A stretch of DNA of 64,000 nt from Voacanga thouarsii. Lineage: Eukaryota; Streptophyta; Magnoliopsida; Gentianales; Apocynaceae. The stretch's first letter is position 1. Each line of letters starts with the position of its first letter. The notes beneath the pieces were generated by a model. The model did not search any database. It had not been told where the DNA came from and saw only the letters and a list, made by a program, of their open reading frames with translations. Shown piece by piece: positions 24,220 through 35,741 of this stretch. Location of the stretch: assembly GCA_026120185.1 (NCBI GenBank), contig JANUWF010001165.1, positions 1,240,001 to 1,304,000 of the forward strand. Reading direction: 5' to 3'. Position numbers and translations under genes: made by a program.

Positions 24220-25799
24220 ATTAGTCTAATACATAGAAGGTTAAATGGAAGAAGATGAACAAAAGAGTTGTTCTTGGTTACCTTGATGATGTTCTTGAGA
24301 CTTCAAGGAGAAAAATCAATTTTGATCCGAATGCCAATTTTTGTTTTTGAGATTTGATGTTATAAATTTCATAAATGAATTCTAGAGAGTATGTAGGAGT
24401 ATTCTGGAGTTTTTGAGAGGGATTAGAGGTGTTTAGAGTGGGTTTTGGCTTGAAGAAGAGTAGTGTGTGTTCTTGGTGAAAATGGAGAGAATTTGAGGGA
24501 GATTGCTAGACGAATTTTTGGAGAGTATTGACTGAATAGTTTAGGGAATTCAGGGGTTTCATCTTAGCTTAGAGAGGGACAGAAAAATCTGATCATTTGA
24601 AATTCAAATGGAGTGATTTGAGGAGTGGTTTGAGGTATAGGATATGTTAATGGTGTTTGATTGATGGAGGTTTGCTTGGAGCTACAATGGTGTTGGCTGG
24701 TTTGGTTTGTTTTGCTGAAATGATTGAAGTATGATAAGGCTTTAAGGCTGGCCGAAGATCAGAGTTTGATGGCAGAGAAATTCTGGTTGTATAGCTTAAT
24801 ACAAGGGTGTTTTCATGGAGAGAAAATTCTGGAAATTTTGAAGTTCAAATGGAAATTTGAATGGAGTGATTGCAAGAGAGATTTGAGGTGTGATTATGGA
24901 GTACAATTGTGCAAGGCAAGTGGAGAGGGTAATGGTTTTCAGTTCATGGCTGAACAAGGGTTAACTTACAGAGGTTGAAGGGTGGTTTTCGGCCAGGGCT
25001 TGAAGAGAACAAAGCTGGAAAAATTCTGGTTCTATGGTGTTCAAAGCTGCGAACGGTTGCAGCATTTTTCTGCACAGAATTTCTGCACTTCTTCAACCCG
25101 TTTTACAGAGGTTTTGAGAGGTGTCCAAGGGTCCTTTAAGGCTGGTTTTCCAGCCTTCTTTATGGGGAAAAAGCAGAGAAGTTTTGCTGGCCTGAAGGTG
25201 GAATAAAACAGCTTCATTTTCTGGTTGAAAGTTGCGAAACTGCCTAGAATTTTTTTCTGGTTTGTGCAGTTCGAATTGCACAGAATTTTCAGTTCCTCAA
25301 GCTGAATAAATTAGCTATTTTCCAGCAACAATTGAGTAAGAAAGATGGCTGAGATTTTTGAAGGTTAGGCTGCCAAGAATCTGGAAAATTTCCAGATTTC
25401 TTTCATGAAGACTATGAACACAATGTAGTGGAGTTTGAAGGTTCATCAATGGTGATTAATTTCTCTTGGGAACCTTCCCTAACTCCTCTCCTATTTTCAG
25501 TCAAAACCCCAACCTCCAAGATTCATTTTCGAAATTCAAAGACCAAGAATCCCTGCTGAAATTTTCTGGAATTAAAACCATGAATTTTGATAAATTTTGA
25601 ACAAGTTTAATTGATAAAAAGGTTAGAACAAGCTAGAGGTAATAATAGGACAAGAATTCTCCTAGAATTCTTTTTAGGACACAAAGATAAGATTAGGACA
25701 TTCTCTTCATGTCTCCCCTAAGACAACATTCCTATTTTTATGGAATGCAAGAAAACAAAAATCAAACTTAAGTAAGATAATCATGATAAAAACTTAAAT

Positions 25800-25862
25800 G
25801 ATGGGATTTGAACTCATGACCTTAGAGATTAATTCCAAAGCTCTAACCACTTAACCACAACA
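25800..25862 (-). other. tRNA-like sequence in solo LTR 1 (antisense to the LTR)
   Basis: Read on minus, the segment has GTGGTTAAGTGGTTAGAGC (D-arm/A-box like) and, about 30 bases later, GAGTTCAAATCCCA (T-arm/B-box like). The spacing suits a tRNA or tRNA-derived Pol III promoter, but I could not fold a convincing acceptor stem. The same feature lies at the same distance from the 3' end in solo LTRs 2 and 3. It may be a tRNA-derived SINE captured by the ancestral LTR. Confidence 0.5.
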
Positions 25863-26110
25863 ACTCTTGTTCTTATTTTCTCACCCACATATTCTTCTTA
25901 TGTAATCCTCAAGCTATCTTCCTATTTTGACCTCAGGCAAAATTACCATTTTACCCTTCCTCCCCAATAAGCATAACTAAACCTTTTAACCTATAAACCA
26001 CAATTCTTAAAGCATATAAAATCATTCAAAAATATATATATTCATGCAAAATAATATGATATGCATCCCGACCCCCTTATTCTAAGGTTGGCTTTAGGTG
26101 GGGTTTCACA

Positions 26111-27359
26111 ACTGTCCCCTTTGAGCATGTGCTCCTTCTCTAAGAAGACGGCATGCTTCAAAACAAACAATTTATTTTTAGAGGGTAGGTAGAAGTAATT
26201 TTCGAAAGATTCTTTCGAATATCCCACAAACAAACACTTGTCAGACTTACTATCAAGTTTGTCTGATTGTGGCCTTTTAACAAAGGCAGGACAACCCCAT
26301 ACTCGCAAGTGAGATAGCCAAAGAACATCTCAAATGAGGTAGAATCAACCGTTTTTGTCGGAACTCTGTTTAGTATATAAACAGAAGTTTCTAGTGCATG
26401 CCTCCAAAACAATTTTGGTAGGTCTACAGAAGCCATCATGGTCCGTACCATGTCTAGAAGGGTTCGATTTCTTCTCTCAGATACACTGTTATGTTAAGGT
26501 GTATGTAGTGGAGTCCATTGAGATAATATCCTATTATCTCTAAGATAACTCAGGAACTCTTGGCTCAAGTATTCTCCTCCTCGATCAGATCTTAGAATCT
26601 TAATACTTTTGCCAAGTTGTTTCTCTATTTCATTCTTGAAGTCTTTGAACCTTTCTCAGATTTGTATTTTATTAAATACAAATACCCGTATCGTGAAAAA
26701 TCATCGATAAAGGCTATGAAATAGTTATAACCTCCTCTTGCTTGTATTGATATTGGGCCACATACATCATAATGTATGAGTTCTAATAACTCCTTGGCCC
26801 GTTCTCCTTTTCCTGGAAAAGGAGTTTTAGTCATTTTGCCTAGTAAACAAGATTCGCATGTGCCATATGATTCATAATCAAATGACTCTAAGTCACCAAG
26901 CTTGTGTGACTTAGAAACATGATTTTCGTTTACATGACCCAAACGACAATGCCATAAGTAAGAGGTGTTAGAGTTATCCATTTTGGGTTTCTTATTGTTT
27001 ATATTGAGAATTGGATTATCCAAGTCCAGAACATATAAACCATTAACCAGAGTTGCTAAACTAAAATGAATATCATTCAATGAAAAAGAATAACATTTAT
27101 TCTTAAATATCAAATGAAATCCATATAAGTTTAAACACGCAGCTAAGATAATATTTTTCATTAAAACTGGTACAAAATAATAGTTTTGCAATTCTAGAAT
27201 TAATTCCGAAGGCAGGTTCAGCTTGTATGTCCCCACAAGTGTAGCAACCTTTGCCCCATTTGCAGTACGTAGGTCCACATCGCCTTTCTCTAGCATTCTT
27301 CTACTCTTTAGTCCTTGCAAGTTATTGCACAAATGAGATCCACATTCGGTATCTAATAC
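26111..27359 (-). pseudogene. Ty1/copia protease remnant and integrase
   Basis: This is the continuation of the copia gag at 27360-28241. A stop is followed by VLDTECGSHLCNNLQ, the protease active-site region in which the usual DTG/DSG is DTE. Next come the pre-integrase zinc finger WHCRLGHVNENHVSK with CESCLLGK, then the integrase core with YDVCGP and FIAFIDDFSRYGYLYLIKYK. After a frame change the core continues as LRSDRGGEYLS and FWRHALETSVYILNRVPTKT, then RVWGCPAFVKRPQSDKLDSK. It ends at the solo LTR 1 insertion point (26110). Frame changes and the altered protease show it is inactive. Confidence 0.88.
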
Positions 27360-28241
27360 CTATATCTCATTTCTAAATGCAGTATTTATCTCAATCATAA
27401 ATATACCCAGGGTAGAAGTAGAAGTGCTTGTAAGCTTCTCCTTCTGCTTCTTGTCCTTAATGGTCTCTAAGTAGGCTTCACAGTTGCGCCTCCAATGGCC
27501 CATTTTCCCACAATGATGGCATGGGCTTTTGGTAGTTGCGTCATTCTTGTTCACACCACCTCTGGGCTTCATGAGAGCCTTCTTCTTCTTCTTTTGAACT
27601 TTCTTCTTAGAAGAGGAAGATTCTACCATTAAAACTGAATTGGAGTCCTTCTTCATGGAGGATTTCGCAGTTTTGAGAAGATTGATCAACTCAAGAATGG
27701 CAGATTCAATCTTATTCATTTGATAGTTAATCACAAATTGTGAGAAAAAATTAAGCAAAGGTTGTAGAATTAAGTCAACACTTAAGTCATGATCCATTGC
27801 AAACCCGAGAGATCCAAGCTTCTCTATCAAGCCCAGCATCTTCAGCTCCTGAGTGGCCATAGAAGAACCCTCTGTCATTTTGCAACGGAATAATTGCTTT
27901 AAGATCTCGCATCTCTTAGTTCTGGTTTGGGCATTAAACAGCTCTTGAAGATGTAATATAATCGATTGAGCATCTTGTTCGTGTTGTTTTTGCAACTCGG
28001 GAGTCATGGATACCAACATAATACATGATGCTGTATTACTATCCTCCTTGTGCCTCTTGTGGACAGCATGCTCATTAGCATGAGCATCTTGAGCTGGTGG
28101 TGGCGGAATAGGAGCATCTAGCACGTAGAGCAACTTTTTCGATTTGAGAACGATTCTCAAATTTCTATACCAGTCGAGATAGTTTGATTCGGTTAACTTG
28201 TTGGTTTCTAAGATTCTACGTAGGTTTAAGTTTGTAGACAT
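27360..28241 (-). pseudogene. Ty1/copia gag (nearly open)
   Basis: A 293-codon open frame starts MSTNLNLRRILETNKLTESN with YLDWYRNLRIVLKSKKLLYV, the classic N-terminal gag region of plant copia elements. The UBN2-like part follows (LFNAQTRTKRCEILKQLFRC, LGSLGFAMDHDLSVDLILQ), then a Lys-rich stretch (KKKVQKKKKKALMKPRGG) and a zinc knuckle CHHCGKMGHWRRNCEAY (CX2CX4HX4C). It runs to a stop before the protease. A closely related fragment lies at 46765-47392 on the other strand. Gag itself is intact, but the element is dead downstream. Confidence 0.88.
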
Positions 28242-29619
28242 GATGCAAGTGACCTAGATGTAAAGATAGAGAGCATTAGCTACCTGTATATGCACATGAT
28301 ATGTAAATAATTAGGACTTTAATTAAACACATTTTTTCTCCACTATTTTACTCAAACCAATAGCCCCCACTACTGATTCGGGAAAGCCCGTTGGAAGCTT
28401 TTCTAGTGGACCGGTATCTAAATTCCTCAAGAATAACTTTAGATTTGCCCAACAAGTCACCCTTGAGTTCATTGATAGGTATCCAATACCAATTACATCG
28501 TATGTAATTATCGAATCATTAGGTGATTAACAACTTTTAATATTAAAGCCTTTTGGGCTACTCCAACTTTTCTCTAAATTTCTTTATGCTTGAGTTTGCC
28601 AAACCGGGATAAAGAATTTAGTTAAACCCGACTCATTAATCAGGAATTTAATTCCAAATGAATTTAATTCCATAGCTTGAACATGCCCAATGTCAAATAG
28701 GCTTGGGTTTACCCAACAACCTGGTCTTGAAAAAGGATTCTCGTTCTTACTATATTAACAGAAAGAATTAGGTTTAATATTAATTGAGGGATTTGTTCCT
28801 TTTAGTGATTTCAATAAATGACATGCATAAAAATCAATAAATCACATAATTGATAATCATGGTAATAGAGCGATTACGTGGTATGGTTATGGACTTTACC
28901 CTAAATTAATTTTTTTGAGCCATAAAAGAAATTAATATAGTTAACCTTATGTGTTCATGCATGATTTAAGTAGAAGGTTTTACTTTTTCGCCTTATTTTG
29001 ATTGCCATCTCCAAAAATAAAATAATTCTACTTATATCTAACCTATGTAAACTAATTATATAATTTTCTAAAGAGATAACCTCGAGTTACATTCGAGGGG
29101 AGTTAGATGAGAAGAGAATTACACAAGAATTTTAGAGAAGACAAGACACGTATGCCCTATTTCATAAAAACCAAAACTGTAAAATGCATGAACATATATA
29201 ATTGGTTTTAGTCCATAACCATCCACCATGCTATTAATTATGCTTAAACAAAATAAACATATAATTTTTATTATTCTAAAATCACTATTTTGGAAAAATA
29301 AAACAAATTCTAAAATCAATATTTTAGAAAAATACATTAATTTTAAATTTTCAAAGTCACTATTTTGAAAAATAACATTGTTTATCTCAAAACTAATTTT
29401 GAGAAAATGCTTTTGGGTCCCATCTTTGGCAGCGAAAACGACGATCACGCTGGCCGGTCAGCGAGCGGCGGTCAGGCCCCATTGAAAATTTTTTTATTTT
29501 ACCGCCTCTCATCAAATGAGATTTTTCCTTTCAAAATTCTATTTTAGAAAATTTATTAATTGCTGGAGCATCACAAAAACAGAGTAGGACTGGTGCCGGT
29601 TTGGAAGCTAAAGCCTTTG
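28242..29619 (-). other. Leader region of the copia element
   Basis: This is non-coding sequence between the copia gag start and the LTR fragment at 29620. The 30-40 bases next to the gag ATG are shared with the copia fragment at 46765. No primer binding site could be recognised. About 29430-29480 is a short GC-rich patch, and 29590-29605 contains GGTGCCGG, the word that recurs in the gypsy 3' regions. Nothing else is visible. Confidence 0.5.
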
Positions 29620-30019
29620 AGATTAATTGGTAGCGAATATGAATTAATCAATTGGTAGCGAACATGAATTAATCCAAACGTCTTTGAGATTAATAATTCA
29701 TAATTAATTAGAATTAATTATATTAATTCTAATAAGGATTGGTTTATTAATTTATCAACTAATAAACCATATTCCCAGGTCATGAGTGGTATCTAGCAAC
29801 ACATCATGACCACCCAAGAGTTCAGGAAGTCAAGTGGCTTGAAATGAACCTTTTAATAACAAATTACAGTGCAATTAACTCATTTCACCATACAATATCT
29901 CATTCGGTTTGGAGTACGAAATTAGTGCCAACTCCCTCCAGAATTAATTCTGACCCGAATATAATAGTACTTGTACCAAGAACTCTCTACTCTAGATGTG
30001 TATCAATTGGAACTGTTTC
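29620..30019 (-). mobile_element. Fragment of the TGTTAG-family LTR
   Basis: It is near-identical in order and wording to 17170-17540 of the LTR at 16294-18232 (for example the run from TGACCACC through AAGTCAAG to CATACAATATCTCATTCG). A ~20-base word containing ATTGGTAGCGAA is duplicated at its left edge. It is cut cleanly at 30019 where the Tat/Athila-like LTR begins. Confidence 0.85.
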
Positions 30020-31460
30020 TGATGTGTATGGACTTGGGTATAAAAATCATACAAAAACTAAGCACACTCCCAATCAAGTTTACATTAAAACGTTAATCCC
30101 AAAGCACACATATGAGCAAGCGTACTTATCATTAATCGAGCATAGGGTTCAAACGAGTATCGATCCTCAAGGAACAAGTAGACATTAATCATCTTTCTTT
30201 CATTGTTTAATCAACTCGATAAAGCAAAAAATAAATAAAAAGAAAAAGGTAAAATAAACGAAAATCAAAATAAAAATATATACATGTCAAGGATAGAGAA
30301 GTATGCAATTCAAACAATTGTTTGGATAAACATGATCTTAAAGTACCCAACTTTTATCATACCTAATTATTTTCTTAGCATCATGACTGATGGAGGTAGA
30401 CTCACTTCGATGGTCAATTCATGAAATCACTATCTTATAGATGAATTAGAATCACTTAGCCCGTCTTAACTAATTCATCCAAAAGATGCATTAAACACAA
30501 TCCTTAGTTAAATTCCTTTGGTCTTGGAAAATTTAAAGTATGAAATTAATCAATTAACCTTCAATTACCAGTTCTAAGCAATCAACCCCCTTTGGTCCAG
30601 CAAGCTAATGGAAAGAACCAAACAACTAATCTCGTAATAAGCACAAGTAATTGAATACTAAGAATAATAACCAGTCAATCAAAATATCAGACAACTCTAG
30701 AAATCATGAATATCTAAACAACGTTGAATTACAATAAAACAATTAACATATCATTGTCAAGAAAAAGAAAATAAAATAAAAGAAAGCACTCATAGATAAG
30801 CCTCATTCTTCTTCCTTTGAAGACCTTCTTGCACAACCCTCCTTGAATTGAAGAATTCCTCCTCTAATTTGAGTGATTTTCTATGATGATCAATGAATTT
30901 TCCTTCTTTTTCCCTTGTGTTTTTCATCTATTTATAGGCTTAGGAAGTGCCTAAACTTGTAGGTACAATGTTTTTGGTCGAGTAGATGTTGGAAGATACT
31001 AAAACTCCACAGATTACCAAAAATCGCATAGAAAAATCATAGCACCGCCTTAGCTTCAGGGCACAGCCGGTGCCGCCTTAGCTATCGGAACCGACGCCGA
31101 TTGTGTTCTGCTTCTCTACTCGTTCGTCGATTTTTTTTCGAATTTCACATGATGAAGACCAGAATGCAGCCGGCGCCGCCTTAACTCTTGGAGCCGGTGC
31201 CGATTCCACTCTGTTTTGCTCTATTTCAACAATTTTTTATCGCCTTAAAGTTCGTGCAACCAGTGTATGGCCAACGCCGCCTCTAATCTGTTTCGCGATA
31301 TTTTTGCTTCATTTTACCCTAAAAATCTGTAATAATGAACAAAATACCTTTCCAAGGGTAAAATCTCAAATATAAAGAAATATGACTAGTTATTGAACAA
31401 AATGTATCACAAAAGAACCTCAAATAACTACGAAAAATATGACTAATTTAGCCCCTATCA
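30020..31460 (-). mobile_element. Tat/Athila-like 3' LTR
   Basis: Read on minus, the LTR starts TGATAGGGGC immediately after the polypurine-type tract AAGTGTGGGAGAAT (31461-31475) and ends CCATACACATCA at 30020, a length of 1441 bp. It has no coding content. CTATAAATAG (near 30938, minus) is a TATA-type site. GC-rich words with CGGCGCCG and CGGCACCGG occur at 31040-31290. The LTR interrupts a copia LTR fragment. Assignment to the Tat/Athila group rests on the tract and general layout, not on protein. Confidence 0.6.
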
Positions 31461-32607
31461 ATTCTCCCACACTTAGCTCTTTGCTTGTCTTCAAGCAAAG
31501 TATCAAGAACAAGTAGGAAAACACAAGGTTTCATTAATCACTCAATTAATTTCAAAACAAAATCTTCAACGCTTTCTTCATTCAAGAAGATAAAACATAT
31601 GCTACTACATCTTTCACAACAAATGCAAGACTTGTGTTAGTGATACATGACTTAGTAAAACCATCTCAATATTTCACAATATCCTCATACCATTGGAAAG
31701 AATTTAGTTCATTAAGAATATGCATTCCATAGGCTTACTTTTCATACACTCTCTCCACTAATCCGAGATATATCATGATTCTACTTAGATCAAGTAGGAC
31801 TTTTAAGCTTGTAATGGAAGGCTAAAAGCTTGTAATATAGCTTATCAAACGAAGGATATAGGAGAATCAAAAGCCAAAGAAAAACCGAGAGTTAGCAAGA
31901 AAAGGGTAAACAAAATGAATCAATAATTTCCAACTCTTCTTGCTCTCCTATTCCAAAAATCGATCAAACCATAACCTTATTCAGCAATTCCTGTGCACTT
32001 CAAGCAAATCCTGCATTTTTTCTCTTTCTTTTTCTCATCAACTCTTCTTTATTTCTTCCACAAGATCACTCAAATTTTCCAACAATGGTGTCAAGTACTT
32101 TAATATGAACTTTAACTTTTACAGCTTAATCACCATTCCTTTTGTGATGTTTTCTTTTCTTCTTCTTTCACTTGTCTTTTCCTTTACTGCTACTGTTTTT
32201 TCTTTTTCTCACTTCTTCTGTTTCCATTCTTCCTAGTAGCTTTTTGTTTTCTTTTTTTTTTTTGAATCCCTCTATTCTTTTTCTTCTTTTTCTTTGCTTT
32301 CTTTCCTCTTTCCAGCTCAACTTAATATTGATCCATGACTGAAAGTAACAAGTCATGATCTTTATCCCAACATTCTTTCTCAACATTCTCATACATATAC
32401 TTTCATCCATCAAAAGCATAAAGATTTATGAAATTATTCAAACTCTCAGCAACAAGTAATGGAAAAACTATTATGATGGGTTTTAATGAAAGAAATCAAC
32501 AATTTAGGCTCAAAATAGGCGCTAGGGATAATATAATGATAGGTAGGTTTGAGAATCTCAAACTGTCCAAAAAAGGCCTATTACCGTCATTCCTAAGTTA
32601 AATTATG
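31461..32607 (-). mobile_element. 3' untranslated end of the Tat/Athila-like element
   Basis: This is non-coding, strongly strand-biased sequence (pyrimidine-rich on plus) leading into the LTR at 31460. Read on minus, it ends GAAGACAAGCAAAGAGCTAA then GTGTGGGAG, the characteristic pre-LTR wording also found at 53640-53670. The small ORFs here are low-complexity artefacts. It is truncated at ~32607 against gypsy integrase, so the element's coding region is missing. Confidence 0.6.
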
Positions 32608-33322
32608 ATTGGATCTAATTTGCTCCCTCGTTGTGTGGGAAATCTCTCTTTGCGAAGGTACACCTATACCCAATTGCCCGACTCAAATGACACATTTTTT
32701 CTTCCTTGATTGCGCTTATGGGCAATCTCTTCATTGTGTTTTGCAATGGTTGCTTTCACCTTCTCATGGAGTGCCTTCACCATTTCTGCCTTTTTAGCTC
32801 CATTGAGGTTCAATCGTTCACCTATAGGTAAAGAAACCAAATCTAAAGGAGTTAGAGGATTCAAACCATATACAATTTCAAAAGAAGAATAAGAAGTGGT
32901 AGAGTGAATAGCCCGATTGTAAGCAAACTTAATGTGTGGCAAGCACTCCTCCCAAATTTTCAAATTCTTCTTGATTATGGACCACAAGAGTTAGGCGAGT
33001 GTTTGGTTGACCACCTCCGTTTGTCCGTCCGTTTAAGGATGACAAGTTGTGGAAAATAAGAGATTAGTACCAAGTTTGTTCCATAAAACTCTCCAAAAAT
33101 GGCTAAGAAATTTAGTATCCATATCCGAGACAATAGTCCTTGGAATCCCGTGCATTCTCACAACTTCTTTAAAGAATAAATATGCAATATAGGATGCACC
33201 ATTAGTCTTGGAACAAGCCACAAAATGAGCCATTTTAGAGAATCGATCAACAATCACAAATATAGAGTCCTTACTCTCTTGGACCTAGGCAATCCTAAGA
33301 TGAAGTCCATTGAAATATCAAC
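32608..33322 (-). pseudogene. Ty3/gypsy integrase core and C-terminal part (copy 2)
   Basis: Read on minus: [40 protein letters not shown] (second catalytic Asp, DRD/DRG changed to DMD), CLPHIKFAYNRAIHSTTSYS, LPIGERLNLNGAKKAEMVKA and NQGRKNVSFESGNWV. It breaks off after KLDP at ~32608, so the pol tail and 3' LTR are missing. The upstream integrase zinc finger is at 37681-37924, displaced by solo LTR 2. The frame has stops near TQT and at VWSIIK. Confidence 0.85.
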
Positions 33323-35675
33323 TGTAACACCCCGCTACCTAGCCCGCCAGGGCCGGGGATGTCGCCCCGTCCAAAGGACAAGGGGTCTTTATAACTAGGT
33401 CACACAAATAAATTAGCGGAATAAAATAATACTTTAACTTAAAAATTTATTACATCCCAAAATACTCCAAGAATAAATCCATGAATTCCCAAAATAAAAC
33501 CATAAATAAAATTATCCACTCTCGACTCCCCAAAACAATACATAGAAATAAACGATAACAATCTCTTCCCAGGCAGATTACACTAGCTACTCATCCCCAC
33601 AGCAGGATCGACCTGAAATCATGGTAAAAAGGTGATGAGACAGAAATCTCAGTAAGTCCGTGTGTGCTTTGGGTGTTTAGTGAAAGCAGTTCATGGATGC
33701 AAAGTGCGAAATCTTTATAAGAGAAATATTGGCAAGCAATAAATATTAGTTAAAAGCAAGAGTGGCGTTTTAGCTATTCTAGCCACACATGATCAACAAA
33801 ATCAACCACTCATAAGAAAGGATTATGGGTTACCACACGTTGGGCCCCATAACCGGATGGTCAGTATGCCATACTTTGTGCATACCACCGGTCAGAATGC
33901 CACACTTTGTGCAGACTGCAAAAGTAGGTGATCGGCCTACTGGGCAAGATACTCCTCCTTCTCTATACCCAAACAACAACCGGGTGTCCATTCCGGCAAA
34001 ATACAGTCATTTGACTGAAAAGAACACTGCTAGCTCAGACTGGCACGACCCACTGGACTGACGTCTTATCCGGGAAGGACTCACCCCTCAGAGGTGGCCA
34101 CCTACTGAGAGACTTACCCTAACCCCTCAAGGACTAGTCCTAGTAGTCCACCCTTATTGAGTACTCAACGACGTTTCCTACTTGGGATAAAATGAACAAA
34201 ACATTGTTCCACATGAAAATGGCATTTTGAGGGTTTCCAAAGTCCTTGTAAAAAAATCAGCTTTAGAAAGAGTTTGAGTTTGGCAAATCTGCTCTTTGAT
34301 TTTTAAATAATTCAAATGTTTAAAATAAGAGAGAGTTCAACCCTCAATTGCCTTTACATAAATGAGTGTCCATACACTCTACATTTGGCTTGCCATAAGA
34401 AAAACATTTCACATCAATTAGGTTTTATGCAGGAGCTTACCTGACTCTTGCTCACAAATAAAAGGTCTCCAACAGCTGACCTAACCCCACATGGGCAAAT
34501 ACAAAACACAATCAATTTCAAGCCACAATCCTCTTCCTCAATTTTAAAACAACTCAACTTACTATTATCACGATCCTAGTGTCCCAAGTTTTAAGGCCAC
34601 TCAATAAATAAATAGGTTTATAGGCTAAGGATAATTTGATGTTTAAAATAATTAATGTTTTGGGAAATAGGTACTAATAAGTTAAAGGTTTAAAACTTAC
34701 TAAGAAAAATTTAGAGTTTATTTGTTAATGATTTATTAATAATTTAGTTGTTAGAAAATAATTGATAACTAAAGTTAGTTGAAAATGAATTTTAATAAAT
34801 CTTGCTTGAAAAATAATAAATACGTTTTAATAGGTTTTGATTAAAAGATGATAGTTAAATTTATAGAAATAAGTATTTTACTAATCATGATTATTTCCAT
34901 AAAAGGCTTTTGTTGATCTCATTATTTTATAAAATATCTATATATATTTTATTTTTCTATTAACACTATTATTTATTTGACTAAATTTTCCTTTATATAA
35001 ATATAATATTCCAAATCCACCCTTCGTAGGGTTTTTTGAAATCACTAGCAAAGTTATATTACTAAATATTTTATTCATGAAATAAAAATTTGCTTAGGGA
35101 CAACTAGATCATGGTCATAATTCCAAGGTTACTCACAGTCATGAACATATACAACTATTCAACTCATCAATTCATCCAAATCATGCATACAAGCATAGAT
35201 CTCAATTTATCAAGACATGATCTAACCTCTACTAGCATAGATATGGCCATGGCTTCAATAATCCAACATGAATATAAGTCCTAATCACCAATGGTGACAT
35301 AATCTCTAGCATACTTCATCACAAATACTACCTATGACATGGAAACATGCACTAAACCCCAAATCATCATTCAATCAAACAATATAATCCTTCCATGCAT
35401 AAATCCCATCTCCTTCACAATTATACATATATTCATGCTTCAATCTCTACAATGCATAATCAAATCCTATCACAATCCACATACTATCAACATCATCCTA
35501 GATGTATGAATCTAGAATTTAAAAGAAAGATTGAAGGGACTTACTTGGTTGAGGGATGCCTTGAAGGAGTTTAGAATGGATCTCAACTCCTAGATGCCTA
35601 AAATCGTCCAAGGAAGGTAGAGGGAGCATGGCCATGGAGGAAGAAGCCATCCGGCCAAGAGAGGGAGTTTTGGCC

Positions 35676-35677
<2 letters not shown>

Positions 35678-35739
<62 letters not shown>
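35678..35739. repeat. (GA)n microsatellite in solo LTR 2
   Basis: About 31 GA units follow TTTTGGCCAT, at the place equivalent to the shorter tract in solo LTR 1. It creates spurious Leu/Ser and Arg/Glu ORFs. Confidence 0.92.

Positions 35740-35741
<2 letters not shown>

Larger units (their letters stand above)
21831..26110 (+). mobile_element. Solo LTR 1 of the long TGTAACACCCC family
   Basis: A 4280-bp element starts TGTAACACCCC and ends GGGGTTTCACA (imperfect inverted ends). It is flanked by the 5-bp duplication ACTGT (21826-21830 and 26111-26115). It splits copia pol cleanly. There is no gag or pol inside, so this is a solo LTR left by LTR-LTR recombination. Landmarks shared with solo LTRs 2 and 3 include GGATGTCGCCC near the 5' end, GGACAAGGGGTCTTTA just after it, CACACGTTGGGCCCCAT and a tRNA-like sequence ~250 bp before the 3' end. 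The length and ends suggest a Ty3/gypsy element of Tekay/Del type, but that lineage call is inference. Confidence 0.9.

Noticed and set aside
23972..24229. ORF ending in an Arg/Glu repeat, and the mirrored Leu/Ser and Arg/Glu ORFs at 35519-35891
   Set aside because: They are products of GA microsatellites inside solo LTRs, with no conserved protein content.
31940..32419. Ser/Phe-rich and Lys-rich ORFs on opposite strands
   Set aside because: Pyrimidine-rich 3' untranslated sequence of a Tat/Athila-like element; the ORFs are compositional.
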